A DNA stretch of 64,000 nt from Sphingobacterium haloxyli (lineage in GTDB: Bacteria > Bacteroidota > Bacteroidia > Sphingobacteriales > Sphingobacteriaceae): the NCBI RefSeq assembly GCF_002980525.1, contig NZ_PVBQ01000001.1, positions 310,001-374,000 of the forward strand, read 5' to 3'. Below are positions 36,436-45,952 of the stretch, piece by piece. The notes under the pieces are model-generated. The model did not search any database. It was not told the DNA's origin and saw only the letters and a list, made by a program, of their open reading frames with translations. A program made the position numbers and the translations under genes. Every line of letters begins with the position of its first letter. Within the stretch, counting starts at the first letter, position 1.

Positions 36436-37366
36436 GACTTATTAAATTCAGTTTAATGTTATCTTTTGTTATCAAAGCTTGAAAAGCTTCCACAATATGC
36501 GTTTCTTCCTGTTCGCTCAAGGTGTATAAAGGGGGCATCATAAACGATTCACATAGGCCCAATTGTTTCATTAGCACCTTAAGTGCCCACAACGATTCCC
36601 CTAAAGACTTATTTGACTGATATAATGCACCTAGATCATCCGATTGCTTTTGTAAAGCGTAAGCACTTTCCAAATCACCTTGTTCCGCTGCGCGGCACAT
36701 ATCTCGGTATATCGCGGGAGCAAAATTCGCCGAACTGGGCACGACGCCATCACTACCGTTAATTAGGGAATGTGCAGAGGCTCCCGCCCAGCCCATATAG
36801 TGTTTGAAATCCGTCCGATCGCGCCATAAATCCAAGGATTGGTCTATTCGTTCCATATTACGCTCTGAATCTTTCACCGCAACAATTTTCGGATGATGGC
36901 TCAGCCGTTCTAACAGATTCAGCGGAATAGACATGTGTGTCGTCGCAGGAATATTATAGGCGATCAGGTTAGGTTCAATAGCCTCTGCTAAGTCTAAGTA
37001 ATATTTCTCTATCTGTACATCCGACAACTTATAATAGGTTGGCAATGTAGCCGCTACTTCGGATACCCCTAATTCGAACGCCAGATTCGCAAAAGAAATA
37101 GAGTCTTCGAGAATATTAGATGAAATACCCACATATAGTTTTTCCCCTTCGGGTCTATTAACAACAGCTGATCTTAAATATTCTTCTTTAAAAGTATTAG
37201 ACAACGATGCTGATTCGCCAGTAGTCCCTAAGATAAAAGGCGTGGCTCCATTAGCATACAAATAGGAAAATATACGGGATACCGCATCTTCATCTAAACT
37301 TAAATCTTGTTTCAACGGTGCAACCACCGGAACAATCGTTTCTTTTCTTGTTTTTATTTCTTTCAT
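36428..37366 (-). CDS. DapA/N-acetylneuraminate-lyase family class I aldolase
   Basis: 312 residues, one TIM barrel. Key motifs: LGTTGESASLS, AYNIPATTHMSIPL (Tyr137) and VAVKDSERN (Schiff-base Lys165). The family cleaves or forms 2-keto-3-deoxy acids with release of pyruvate. It is linked by overlaps and a 2-bp gap to PdxA2 and an iron alcohol dehydrogenase, and lies two genes from a sialidase-like propeller. Retro-aldol cleavage of Dha, a C7 diacid of RG-II, to pyruvate and a C4 aldehyde-acid is proposed. Kdo lyase (pyruvate plus arabinose) or sugar-acid dehydratase activity are alternatives. Confidence 0.9.
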   Translation of the reverse strand: MKEIKTRKETIVPVVAPLKQDLSLDEDAVSRIFSYLYANGATPFILGTTGESASLSNTFKEEYLRSAVVNRPEGEKLYVGISSNILEDSISFANLAFELGVSEVAATLPTYYKLSDVQIEKYYLDLAEAIEPNLIAYNIPATTHMSIPLNLLERLSHHPKIVAVKDSERNMERIDQSLDLWRDRTDFKHYMGWAGASAHSLINGSDGVVPSSANFAPAIYRDMCRAAEQGDLESAYALQKQSDDLGALYQSNKSLGESLWALKVLMKQLGLCESFMMPPLYTLSEQEETHIVEAFQALITKDNIKLNLISHV

Positions 37367-37368
37367 TT

Positions 37369-38520
37369 TTAGTAGGCAGCATTAAATATTGATACGGCAT
37401 CTTGCAATGTAATCTCTCTAGGGTTGTTGACTAACAACCTCGTAATCTTCATGGCGTCCTCCGCCATCTTCGGAATAGCCTCTTTCGGTATTTCTACATC
37501 GCGCAGTCGAGCAGGGATACCGCAAGCATTGATTAATGTCCTGACTCGTTCGATGCCCGCACGAGCTGTTTCTTCGTCGGTAGCTAAACGGCTGCATCCT
37601 AAAGCAACCGCCACTTCAGCGTATTTTTTGGGTGATGCCACGTAATTATATTCCATAATATAAGGCAGTAAAAGTGCGTTGGAAAGACCATGGGCCAAAT
37701 GAAACATACTGCCCAACGGATAAGACAACGCATGAACTGCTGCCGTATTCACTGGGCCTAAACAGAAGCCACCCAGCATACTTCCCATCGCAACATGATA
37801 TCTCGCTTCTTCGTTCTTTCCGTTATGAACAGCTTCTTTTAGGTTCTCTGCTATCAAGCGCATGCCCTCATAAGCGTACATATCGACAAAAGGTTGGGAA
37901 AACTTATTGGTATAGGCTTCCAAGCAATGCGTCAGGGCATCCAAACCCGTCGCTGCGGTAATAGCTGGCGGCACACCAATCGTAAGCAATGGATCTACAT
38001 ATACCTTATCCGGAACCAGATAAGGACTGATGATTCCTTTTTTCTGATTTTCGTCATCCACCAGAATCGCATTCGGGGAAACCTCGCTTCCCGTTCCAGC
38101 GGTAGTCGGCACACAGATAAGACCTTTATTCCGGCCTTTTAATAGACCGTTTCCGACGATCTCTTCCAACGATTGCGCGTTCTCCAGTTGTGCAGCGACT
38201 AATTTCGCTACGTCTAATACACTTCCACCACCGATACCGATAACCGCATCCGCCGCCACAGTTGAAAGTTGCTGCAATACCATTTTTACATCTGAAAAGG
38301 TAGGTTCTTGCTCGATACTGGTATCCGTCGACACATCGATCTTATTCCGCTCCAATATTGCTACAAAATCAGCTAGCTGTCCTAAAAGTGGCTTAATTGT
38401 CATGATAATGACGGCTTTATACCCCTGCTTCACCACATCTTCGGCTAGCTGCTTCAGCACTCCATTTCCAAAAACCAAGCTCCCCGGAAAGCTAACCCTT
38501 GTTATCCGATCTATTGACAT
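37369..38520 (-). CDS. Iron-containing alcohol dehydrogenase
   Basis: 383 residues. N-terminal NAD-binding motif GIGGGSVLDVAKLVAA (about 97-112), CVPTTAGTGSEVSPNAI, and metal-ligand segments GLDALTHCLEAYTNKFSQP and FHLAHGLSNALLLPYIMEYN. All four expected metal ligands (Asp, His, His, His) appear to be present. It is 2 bp from the aldolase gene, so the two probably act in sequence: reduction of the aldehyde made by the aldolase. In the proposed Dha route this would give D-threonate. Cytoplasmic, no signal peptide. Confidence 0.93.
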   Translation of the reverse strand: MSIDRITRVSFPGSLVFGNGVLKQLAEDVVKQGYKAVIIMTIKPLLGQLADFVAILERNKIDVSTDTSIEQEPTFSDVKMVLQQLSTVAADAVIGIGGGSVLDVAKLVAAQLENAQSLEEIVGNGLLKGRNKGLICVPTTAGTGSEVSPNAILVDDENQKKGIISPYLVPDKVYVDPLLTIGVPPAITAATGLDALTHCLEAYTNKFSQPFVDMYAYEGMRLIAENLKEAVHNGKNEEARYHVAMGSMLGGFCLGPVNTAAVHALSYPLGSMFHLAHGLSNALLLPYIMEYNYVASPKKYAEVAVALGCSRLATDEETARAGIERVRTLINACGIPARLRDVEIPKEAIPKMAEDAMKITRLLVNNPREITLQDAVSIFNAAY

Positions 38521-38537
38521 ATTATTTCGACATCTAA

Positions 38538-39689
38538 TTATTCTTCTTCTGCTTTATAAGTTTCTAGCTTTGGCAATGTATAACCCTTCACTTCGGGCCA
38601 AGCACCGTCCTTTATCGCTCTTTTCTTTAATTTTTTAGGGTTGACGACCACATGTTTCATTTTTTGTCTCCTCCAAGTATAAGCGAAATGCAATAGACCA
38701 TCACTTGTTTGTATAACCGCCGGGTAAGAGTACTGACTGATCGGTGAATCTTCTAAGATCAATACCGCGTCCCATTTCTTACCATCTTTCGATATGGAAA
38801 CATTTAACGGGGTCCGTGGCCCTTTCGGATTTTCTGGTGGAGGTAATACGTGGTTATAAACCAGTACATGCGTTCCGTTTTCCATCGTGACAGCATCCGT
38901 GCCCGAGTTATTATTAGGCAAACTTGTTTTGCGCAATGGCGTCCAAGTTTCACCATAGTCATCCGACCATGATTCCACCAGCGCCCAATTACGGCTTCTT
39001 GCCAAAATCTGTAGTTTGCCGTTTCCGTGATCTAAAACACTGGGCTGAATCGCCTGGAGGCTATCTTCTCCCGTTGCGATCGGTCCGACCTTGCGCCAAG
39101 TCTTCCCGAAATCGGGTGTAATTTCAAAATGAATATTCCAGCCATCCCCTTCTGTACTGCTTGGACAAATCAAGTTGCCATTGCTCAGCAAGACAGGCTT
39201 GTTCTTAATGGGGCCAAGAAATCCTTCCGGTAATTTTTCCGCATCCGACCATGTTTTCCCACCATCAGTTGAGCGTTTCAACAGGCCCCACCATTCGGAT
39301 GGTTTAGGCCCTACTTTATAAAACAACAGTAAGTCGCCATTGGGAATCTGATACAGTACCGGGTTCCAGGTGGGCAAGCGGCTTCCGTCTTTCTGCACAC
39401 CATCAGCAACAGATTGCGGTCCTGTCCACTGCCCATTTTCATACCGGCAGATATAAATTTCTACGTCGGGATTGCGTTCCCTCGTTCCGCCAAAAAGGGC
39501 GTACACCAAGTTGCCTGCCGTCGTTTCCACGATACTCGCCGAATGACAAGAAGGAAAACTGGCTTTATCATAGATAAACTCATTGGTGACAATACCTTTT
39601 TGCCACTTGTGGAGTGCATTTTGCTGTGCCTGCGTTCCAACGAGGAACAAAAAACTAATAATAACGGATAAACCTATTTTATTTTTCAT
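38538..39689 (-). CDS. Secreted sialidase-like (Asp-box/BNR) beta-propeller protein
   Basis: 383 residues with signal ending near GTQAQ (residue 22). Propeller repeats include Asp boxes STDGGKTWSD, TPDFGKTWRK and SDDYGETWTP. The early segment SCHSASIVETTAGNLVYALFGGTRERNPDVEIYI is typical of the predicted-neuraminidase group found in pectin loci, but the RIP arginine motif of true GH33 sialidases is not visible there. It overlaps the DUF3826 gene by 11 bp and lies 17 bp before the alcohol dehydrogenase gene. It may release a 2-keto-3-deoxy acid or another terminal acid sugar from RG-II; this is not proven by residues seen. Confidence 0.8.
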   Translation of the reverse strand: MKNKIGLSVIISFLFLVGTQAQQNALHKWQKGIVTNEFIYDKASFPSCHSASIVETTAGNLVYALFGGTRERNPDVEIYICRYENGQWTGPQSVADGVQKDGSRLPTWNPVLYQIPNGDLLLFYKVGPKPSEWWGLLKRSTDGGKTWSDAEKLPEGFLGPIKNKPVLLSNGNLICPSSTEGDGWNIHFEITPDFGKTWRKVGPIATGEDSLQAIQPSVLDHGNGKLQILARSRNWALVESWSDDYGETWTPLRKTSLPNNNSGTDAVTMENGTHVLVYNHVLPPPENPKGPRTPLNVSISKDGKKWDAVLILEDSPISQYSYPAVIQTSDGLLHFAYTWRRQKMKHVVVNPKKLKKRAIKDGAWPEVKGYTLPKLETYKAEEE

Positions 39690-40323
39690 TTGATTTTCTT
39701 GCTTTTTCGGCTTTAGCCTTATTCACGTAATCTTTATATAACTGTCTCCAACTTCTGCCGTTGGCGTTCAAATACTGCTCTGATTTGGTTTTATAAATCT
39801 CGAAAATGGCAGAGATCTGCTTCATGTTTTTGTAGTCGATCGCCATTTCCCTCGCCTCTTCCAAATTAGCTCTGATCACTTTTTCCTCTTCCGCGGTCAA
39901 ATCGGGCACAATGGCTTTATAACCGTTCATGGTAAAATCAACCTTACCAATCGTGTATTTGTCCAATATAAAAGCCACTTGAGCAGTATCTAATTCTTCT
40001 CTTAAACCATCCATTAACGTTTTATGAACGATATAAGGCATAGCCGAATCGGCAATAATAGTTCTATCCAGCTCACTTAATTTCTGACCGGTTAAAGGGT
40101 TGATTCCGGCTGGAACCGTACTCGCCGGATGACTATTATGCCATTCTTTAACGGCAACCAGATGGTTAAAGATTAACGTCTTTATACGCTCTTCTTTTTC
40201 GATGTCGTTAAGTTCAAGCGCGGCACTCCATTCGGCGGCCCGTTTCTGTTCCCCTGTATTATCCTGCGCCTTCAGACTTACCGCTAAAAAGCTCAGAAGA
40301 AAAATCACGAATATCTTTTTCAT
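39679..40323 (-). CDS. DUF3826 family secreted protein
   Basis: 214 residues with signal MKKIFVIFLLSFLAVSLKAQ. The body is mostly helical and charged: IEKEERIKTLIFNHLVAVKEWHN, GINPLTGQKLSELDR, VDFTMNGYKAIVPDLTAEEEKVIRANLEEAREMAIDYKNMKQISAIFEIYKTK. These segments match DUF3826 proteins, common beside GH78 and pectin enzymes in Bacteroidota. Function unknown; it is not a recognisable hydrolase. It is 4 bp after the GH78 gene. Confidence 0.82.
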   Translation of the reverse strand: MKKIFVIFLLSFLAVSLKAQDNTGEQKRAAEWSAALELNDIEKEERIKTLIFNHLVAVKEWHNSHPASTVPAGINPLTGQKLSELDRTIIADSAMPYIVHKTLMDGLREELDTAQVAFILDKYTIGKVDFTMNGYKAIVPDLTAEEEKVIRANLEEAREMAIDYKNMKQISAIFEIYKTKSEQYLNANGRSWRQLYKDYVNKAKAEKARKSNEK

Positions 40324-40327
40324 GTGT

Positions 40328-43069
40328 TTATAATTTAGTTTTGAATTGATAAGTTCCCGACCCGATCGCTATCTTCACCCTATCCGCGTCCGCTGACAGT
40401 ATTTTGATATCTTTATGCGCACTTAAATTTTTGTTGCCTTCGGTAATTGACGATGTTTCTTTTGCAGGTAAATACACCACGGCTTTTGCATTTTCTGGAA
40501 TAGCGATCTTCCATTCAAAAGCAGATTTGTGCTTTGTCCAGTTAGACACAATTTCGCCATATAAACTCTCGTACCTAGCGTCCACATGATCCAACCCGGC
40601 AATCAGCTCAGGCTTCATCACGATGGTTTGGAACCCATTTTCTTCGGATTTAATCCCAGCCAGATTTTCGTAATACCACACAATCAAATCGCCCAGCATC
40701 ATGACGTGGTTTTGCGAGTTCATTCTTGGATGGGCCGTATCGCCATTCCACAGTTCCCAAATCGTTGTCGCACCGTGTTCAATCATATAACCCCACGACG
40801 GATAGGCAGTATTGGTGGCCAGCTTATACGCCAAATCGGAACGTCCTATATCGGTCAACGTACGCATAATCCATTGTGTTCCCACCACGCCTGTACTCAA
40901 GTGTCCATTATTTTCGTTTTCGATAATTGTTACAATCCTATCAGCAAGCTTTTCCTTGTTCCCGTCTTCTACTAAGCCGAAGTACATCGCCAATATATTC
41001 TCGGTCAGCGTATTTTTGCCATAATATCCGCCCGGGTGGTAAAACCGCTTATTAAAATCTATCTTCATTTTTTCGGCAGCCTGCTCGAAGGCCACTCGGT
41101 CCTGTACGTTTTCGGTATGTTCCGAAAAGCGCGCCATCATATTCAACAAATGATAATAGTATGCTGTTGACAAGAGCGGATTCGGATATTTCTTGTCCGC
41201 ACTCTTCCCGCGGCCTTCTTCTATGGTTGCCGGCGGCGCGCACCAGTCTCCGTAGCTATCCTTGGTGATGATCCCTTCATCATCCATATAACGCGCCTGC
41301 ATATACTGCATCCAGCGCTTCATGGCCGGGTAATGATTTTGCAACACGCGTATATCTCCAGTCTGTTGATAAAGCATATCTGCTATAATCAGGTACGTCC
41401 CTGGCCAAGTCATATTATCACTATAGTACCGCCAAAAAGCCGGTGCGACATCCGGTATTGCGCCATCCTCCTTTTGAGAGAGCCGAATATCTTCTAACCA
41501 TTTGAAATAGAAATTCGCATTATCGAACATGAAATTTTCTCCGTAAGCACTGATTGGGCGGTCGCCCAGCCAAGCTTGGCGTTCGTTCCGTTGCGGACAA
41601 TCTACCGGAATACTTTTATAATTGGAGGCGATTCCCCACCAGGCGTTGGTGTATATCTGATTCAATAATCCATTGGATGAGCTAAACGATCCCACGGTCT
41701 CCATTTCATCGTATACCAAACGTCCTACAAAGTTGTCCGTAAGTGCCTCTCCGGGGTACCCCTCTACCTCTACATAACGAAACCCGTGGTAAGTAAAGCG
41801 AGGTTCCCATTCTTCTACGCCCTGGCCTTTTAAAACATAGACATCGGTTGCCTTCGCAGCCCTTAGGTTGTCGCGGAACAGCGTACCATCTTCATTTAGT
41901 GATTCGGCAAAACGTAAGGTCACTTTCGCTCCGCTTTCACCCTGCACACGCATCTTCACCCATCCCGAAAAGTTCTGTCCATAATCAATAATATACTTGC
42001 CATCCCCTTTTGCGATGATAGAGACCGCTTTGAGATCTTGCATCACCTTCATGTTCCGGTTTAGCTGAGCTTCATAGTTCCCTCCGGGCTCTTGCACGTA
42101 TTCAGCTTTCCTCCATGCGCCGTCATCATAGCCCACCGTTGCCCAACCTCGTAATTCCTTACGTGCGTCATATATCTCCCCATCGTATTCGTTATTGGAC
42201 AGGATTGGTCCTTCCGTCGTACCTTTCCATGTATCATCGGTGTGTATCGTCTGCTGCGATCCGTCGGTATACGTAATCCGAATCTGCATCTGCATTTTTG
42301 GGAAGCCAAAATTTTTCACTTTATACGGCTTTTCCTGTCGTATCGCATAGTAGCGTCCGTTTCCTAATATCACGCCCAACGCGTGTTCCTTGCCGCTAAG
42401 TGATTCCGTAACATCGAACACGTTGTATTTGACATTTTTGGTATAATCGGTTAAACCCGGCGCTAGTACCTGATCGCCGATCTTCTTACCATCAATATAC
42501 AACTCATATAAGCCAAGCCCCATGATGTAGGCTGTTGCCTGCTGCACTTCTTTTGTTAAGGAAATCTCCTTTCTGAAATAGCGTGCACTAAGGTAACCAG
42601 CATCTTTGTCGTCACTGTCGAAGTATCCATCAAAGCCGATCCACCGCCGATTCCAATCCTTATAATACAATAGCCCTACCCGCCAAGACGCTGGTGCTGA
42701 CCAATCGGATTCTCCTTGATTGGTGGAGACTTTTACTTTCCAAAAAACCTCCATATCACTCTTTAAGGCTTTCCCATCATAGAACACGGAAATAGAATTA
42801 TCGGATATTTGTTTACCTGAATCCCATAAGTCGCCGATATGTTGTGCCAGTTTTTCGGGTGAAGATGCCACCAGAATATGATATGCCGTCTGAACAACAT
42901 TTCGGCCATCTGCCTGTATTTGCCAACTTAGTCTGGGGTTTGTCTTATCTATACCAATTGGATTAGTCAACAGCTCACACCGCAGTACATCCACACGGGG
43001 TTGTGCAAAAGCTGTTAAGCTTAAACACACCCAAACTAGCACCCCTGTTATCTTGCCTATTCCTTTCAT
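40328..43069 (-). CDS. GH78 alpha-L-rhamnosidase
   Basis: 913 residues with signal ending near AFAQ (residue 23), no lipobox. Domain order as for GH78: Ig-like (VLRCELLTNPIGIDKTNPRLSWQI), two beta-sandwiches, (alpha/alpha)6 barrel, C-terminal sandwich. The active-site segment is the usual DCPQRNERQAWLGD at 490-503, unlike the variant in the first GH78. A later stretch SYGDWCAPPATIEEGRG belongs to the barrel. It probably cleaves rhamnose in RG-II side chains or RG-I in the periplasm. 82 bp separate it from the GH2 gene upstream and 4 bp from DUF3826. Confidence 0.94.
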   Translation of the reverse strand: MKGIGKITGVLVWVCLSLTAFAQPRVDVLRCELLTNPIGIDKTNPRLSWQIQADGRNVVQTAYHILVASSPEKLAQHIGDLWDSGKQISDNSISVFYDGKALKSDMEVFWKVKVSTNQGESDWSAPASWRVGLLYYKDWNRRWIGFDGYFDSDDKDAGYLSARYFRKEISLTKEVQQATAYIMGLGLYELYIDGKKIGDQVLAPGLTDYTKNVKYNVFDVTESLSGKEHALGVILGNGRYYAIRQEKPYKVKNFGFPKMQMQIRITYTDGSQQTIHTDDTWKGTTEGPILSNNEYDGEIYDARKELRGWATVGYDDGAWRKAEYVQEPGGNYEAQLNRNMKVMQDLKAVSIIAKGDGKYIIDYGQNFSGWVKMRVQGESGAKVTLRFAESLNEDGTLFRDNLRAAKATDVYVLKGQGVEEWEPRFTYHGFRYVEVEGYPGEALTDNFVGRLVYDEMETVGSFSSSNGLLNQIYTNAWWGIASNYKSIPVDCPQRNERQAWLGDRPISAYGENFMFDNANFYFKWLEDIRLSQKEDGAIPDVAPAFWRYYSDNMTWPGTYLIIADMLYQQTGDIRVLQNHYPAMKRWMQYMQARYMDDEGIITKDSYGDWCAPPATIEEGRGKSADKKYPNPLLSTAYYYHLLNMMARFSEHTENVQDRVAFEQAAEKMKIDFNKRFYHPGGYYGKNTLTENILAMYFGLVEDGNKEKLADRIVTIIENENNGHLSTGVVGTQWIMRTLTDIGRSDLAYKLATNTAYPSWGYMIEHGATTIWELWNGDTAHPRMNSQNHVMMLGDLIVWYYENLAGIKSEENGFQTIVMKPELIAGLDHVDARYESLYGEIVSNWTKHKSAFEWKIAIPENAKAVVYLPAKETSSITEGNKNLSAHKDIKILSADADRVKIAIGSGTYQFKTKL

Positions 43070-43151
43070 CTGCTATTTTTCATTTTTATCTGCCAGACGG
43101 AGCCTTTGTTCAATAATGATTTTGATCATATCGGGTTCATCTGTTATTTCT

Positions 43152-45932
43152 TTACTGCTGGACCGAAAAATCAAAATACAGTACCATATGCAATGCACGA
43201 ATCGGCTCTTTCTCAAAATCGTAGTACACGTGCTTCATACCCATTGGCCCCGTCGTTTCCGGCTTTTGCGTCTTCGTACCGATTGCGGAGATACCATTCA
43301 TAAAAGAGATGTCGCCGTTAGGAAAAGTTGGCTCCATATTTTTCCAGTCGGTGTCTTGTTGCTCCCTCGGCGTAAATAACCGTAAGAATACATCTTCTCT
43401 ATCAGTGAATACCAAAAACGATTGCTCATCCGTAATGAATTTCGTCCAGTACATATTACTGTGGTATCCTTTGAATTCCGGATATTCAAACGGGATCTCG
43501 CCAGTCGCCGCGTCATTATAATCTTTCTTCCATACGCCAAACTGATTGCCTTTCATCCGATTTTTCCACACCCGGTAAGGCCCCATGCCCATGTATTCTA
43601 CCCCTTTCATTTTATCTTCGGGAAACGAGAAATTGACGCCTACGAACTTGGTAAAATATTCTTGTGGAAAGTACTGTACATGCATTTTCACCTGTCCCGA
43701 TGGATAAATCTCCCACGTCAACGTATTATAACTTTCTTTCTTATCGAACGTAGAGGCAATCACGACTTTACTGTCTTCTTTCTTGACGGTGAAATTTTTG
43801 AAATTAGTTACAGCTTCCTGGATTGTAGGTCCGTTGTTAAAAGGAATAATACCTTTGCCATTTCTCACCTCCTCCATCAGCCCACTCTCCTTATTGAATT
43901 GAATGGTGATTCCGTTGGCAGAGACGACATAGCTTGCGGCCGTCTCTTCTACATTAACACTTGCTCCTGTTTTCGTTAGGAAATTTTCTGCAACGTCATT
44001 CGGACGACTTATCGGGAAACTCCATGAGTAAATTTCCAGACCATTTACATCTTTCGCCGTGATATACAACACGTCATAGTCTTGCCAATCTGCCGGAAAA
44101 TCTAGTTTTAAAATACCCCGATGATACGGCTCGATATCAGGAGCAGCGATTGTCCCGGTTGCACCTCCCTTGTCTTCCCCATACTGTCCCAGTTTCTTTA
44201 ACTCGTAACTGAACGAACATTGGTTTGTATTCGTAAAGGCGTATCGGTTTTCGATATTAAATGTACCATCAAAGCCGGCAGTCATTTCCCTCTTTTCGAA
44301 GAAAATAGGACTCCAAACTTCTTTAATGGTATAGAAACTCCCCTCTTTTTCATAATAAGGCCCTACGATTCCGTCAGCGCCGTGGTTTCCATCGGTATCG
44401 ATGATATTATCCTTATCCGTACGCACCAATCCCTGGTCTTGAAAATCCCAAAGGAACCCGCCGGCAGACAGTGGATTTGCCCACATTGCTTTCCAGTAAT
44501 CTTCGATTCCTGCACCATGACCACCATCCCACATACCGTGTAAAAATTCGGTCGGCATGACAATATTACGACCGTGGTCATAAGTTCCTATACCGTAATT
44601 ATATTCCCGGTAGTGGGTTGTCTCGAAGCCGCCATATACCGCCCAAGGATAGATCAATGGGCGTTTTTGAATATCGTAAGCAAAAAAGATGCTGTCTAGT
44701 TCCGGATTGTGTCCACCTTCATTTCCATTCGCCCAAAAAATAATAGAGGGGTGGTTTTCCGATACCACCATCATCTCTTTGAGGAGTTTCGTGCCAGTTG
44801 GTGTGTCGTAATAGCCATGCCATCCACCAAGTTCATTCATTACATACAACCCTAAAGAATCGCATACTTCGAGAAAATGGTTGTCGGGTGGATAATGTGC
44901 CATCCGGACGGCATTCATATTCATTTCCTTGATCAACTTCACATCGTGAATACTAATTTCCTTACTCGTTGTTCGACCCGATTCGGGGTGGAAAGAATGA
45001 CGGTTTACGCCTTTAAATTTAATTTTTACGCCATTGATATACACGCCGTCACGTTCTTTCACTTCGACGGTCCTAAAACCAAATTTCTGTACCTTTTCAT
45101 GTACCTTCTTTCCTTTTCTCCACAACGAAATATGCGCTTGATACAGGTTAGGAAATTCGGAAGACCATAAATCAGGATCGGAAAACTGACCTTTCAATTC
45201 GGTTTTATCCTGTTGAAAACGTGCGGATAGCTTATCGCCATAAGACCGGCCGTTCGAATCGGTTATTTGGATTTGAATTTCGTCTGCATCACCACGTCTT
45301 TCTACCACACTACGAAACTGGCCGTCTGCTTTCGCATCAATCGATACACGCTGTATATGACTTTGTGGTAGTGCTTCCAAATACACGGGGCGATAAATAC
45401 CCCCAAATATCCAATAGTCCGCTTCCCGCTCGGCCGCATTCACCGATTTATTCTCCGAATGCTTCGCTACGGTCACCTCCAACAAATTCTCTCCTTTGTA
45501 GTTTAACAGTTTCGAAACGTCGTATTTAAAGACATAAAAAGAGCCTTGATGGATCTCGCCTGCCGACTTTCCGTTTACCTTAACTTCCGCATCAGTCATC
45601 ACGCCTTCGAAGACTAGGTTCACCACCTGTCCTTTCCATCCTTTGTCTACGGCAAATGTATATTTGTACAGTCCTTTCTCTTTCCCTTTCTTTTCTTCCT
45701 TGTCAAACCCATAATTGTATTTGCCGAAACCATGCAATTCCCAATTGGAAGGCACCGGAATTTTCGACCATTTTCCCGCCTTCATTCCATCCGTGACGAA
45801 AAAATCCCACAAGACGCCGTCGTCCTTGCCTTTCCCTGATAAGTATTTCACCTGTGTACTTTGCGCATGCGAAAAACACATCCCTACACACCACAAACAC
45901 AACACCCACACATATCTAAAATCAGTCTTCAT
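43152..45932 (-). CDS. GH2 beta-galactosidase-type hydrolase, LacZ-like domain order
   Basis: 926 residues, signal ending near SHAQ (residue 24). Order: jelly-roll domain (about 50-190), sandwich (about 195-295), TIM barrel (about 300-560), then the small-chain beta-galactosidase domain at about 640-920, with MGMGPYRVWKNRM. The acid/base is probably Glu405 (ANGNEGG) and the nucleophile Glu462 (MPTEFLHGMW). The segment NAVRMAHYPPDNHFLEVCD is the barrel signature. It would remove a beta-linked galactose, glucuronate or arabinopyranose residue; the exact sugar is not fixed. It is distinct in domain layout from the GH2 at 3346. Confidence 0.92.
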   Translation of the reverse strand: MKTDFRYVWVLCLWCVGMCFSHAQSTQVKYLSGKGKDDGVLWDFFVTDGMKAGKWSKIPVPSNWELHGFGKYNYGFDKEEKKGKEKGLYKYTFAVDKGWKGQVVNLVFEGVMTDAEVKVNGKSAGEIHQGSFYVFKYDVSKLLNYKGENLLEVTVAKHSENKSVNAAEREADYWIFGGIYRPVYLEALPQSHIQRVSIDAKADGQFRSVVERRGDADEIQIQITDSNGRSYGDKLSARFQQDKTELKGQFSDPDLWSSEFPNLYQAHISLWRKGKKVHEKVQKFGFRTVEVKERDGVYINGVKIKFKGVNRHSFHPESGRTTSKEISIHDVKLIKEMNMNAVRMAHYPPDNHFLEVCDSLGLYVMNELGGWHGYYDTPTGTKLLKEMMVVSENHPSIIFWANGNEGGHNPELDSIFFAYDIQKRPLIYPWAVYGGFETTHYREYNYGIGTYDHGRNIVMPTEFLHGMWDGGHGAGIEDYWKAMWANPLSAGGFLWDFQDQGLVRTDKDNIIDTDGNHGADGIVGPYYEKEGSFYTIKEVWSPIFFEKREMTAGFDGTFNIENRYAFTNTNQCSFSYELKKLGQYGEDKGGATGTIAAPDIEPYHRGILKLDFPADWQDYDVLYITAKDVNGLEIYSWSFPISRPNDVAENFLTKTGASVNVEETAASYVVSANGITIQFNKESGLMEEVRNGKGIIPFNNGPTIQEAVTNFKNFTVKKEDSKVVIASTFDKKESYNTLTWEIYPSGQVKMHVQYFPQEYFTKFVGVNFSFPEDKMKGVEYMGMGPYRVWKNRMKGNQFGVWKKDYNDAATGEIPFEYPEFKGYHSNMYWTKFITDEQSFLVFTDREDVFLRLFTPREQQDTDWKNMEPTFPNGDISFMNGISAIGTKTQKPETTGPMGMKHVYYDFEKEPIRALHMVLYFDFSVQQ

Positions 45933-45952
45933 ATTTCTATTTCGGTTACTCT

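Noticed and set aside
36428-37366. Dihydrodipicolinate synthase for lysine synthesis
   Set aside because: The gene is embedded in a sugar-acid run with overlapping neighbours and no lysine genes.
38538-39689. True GH33 sialidase acting on sialic acid
   Set aside because: The arginine motif is missing and there are no N-acetylmannosamine genes nearby; plant glycans lack sialic acid.
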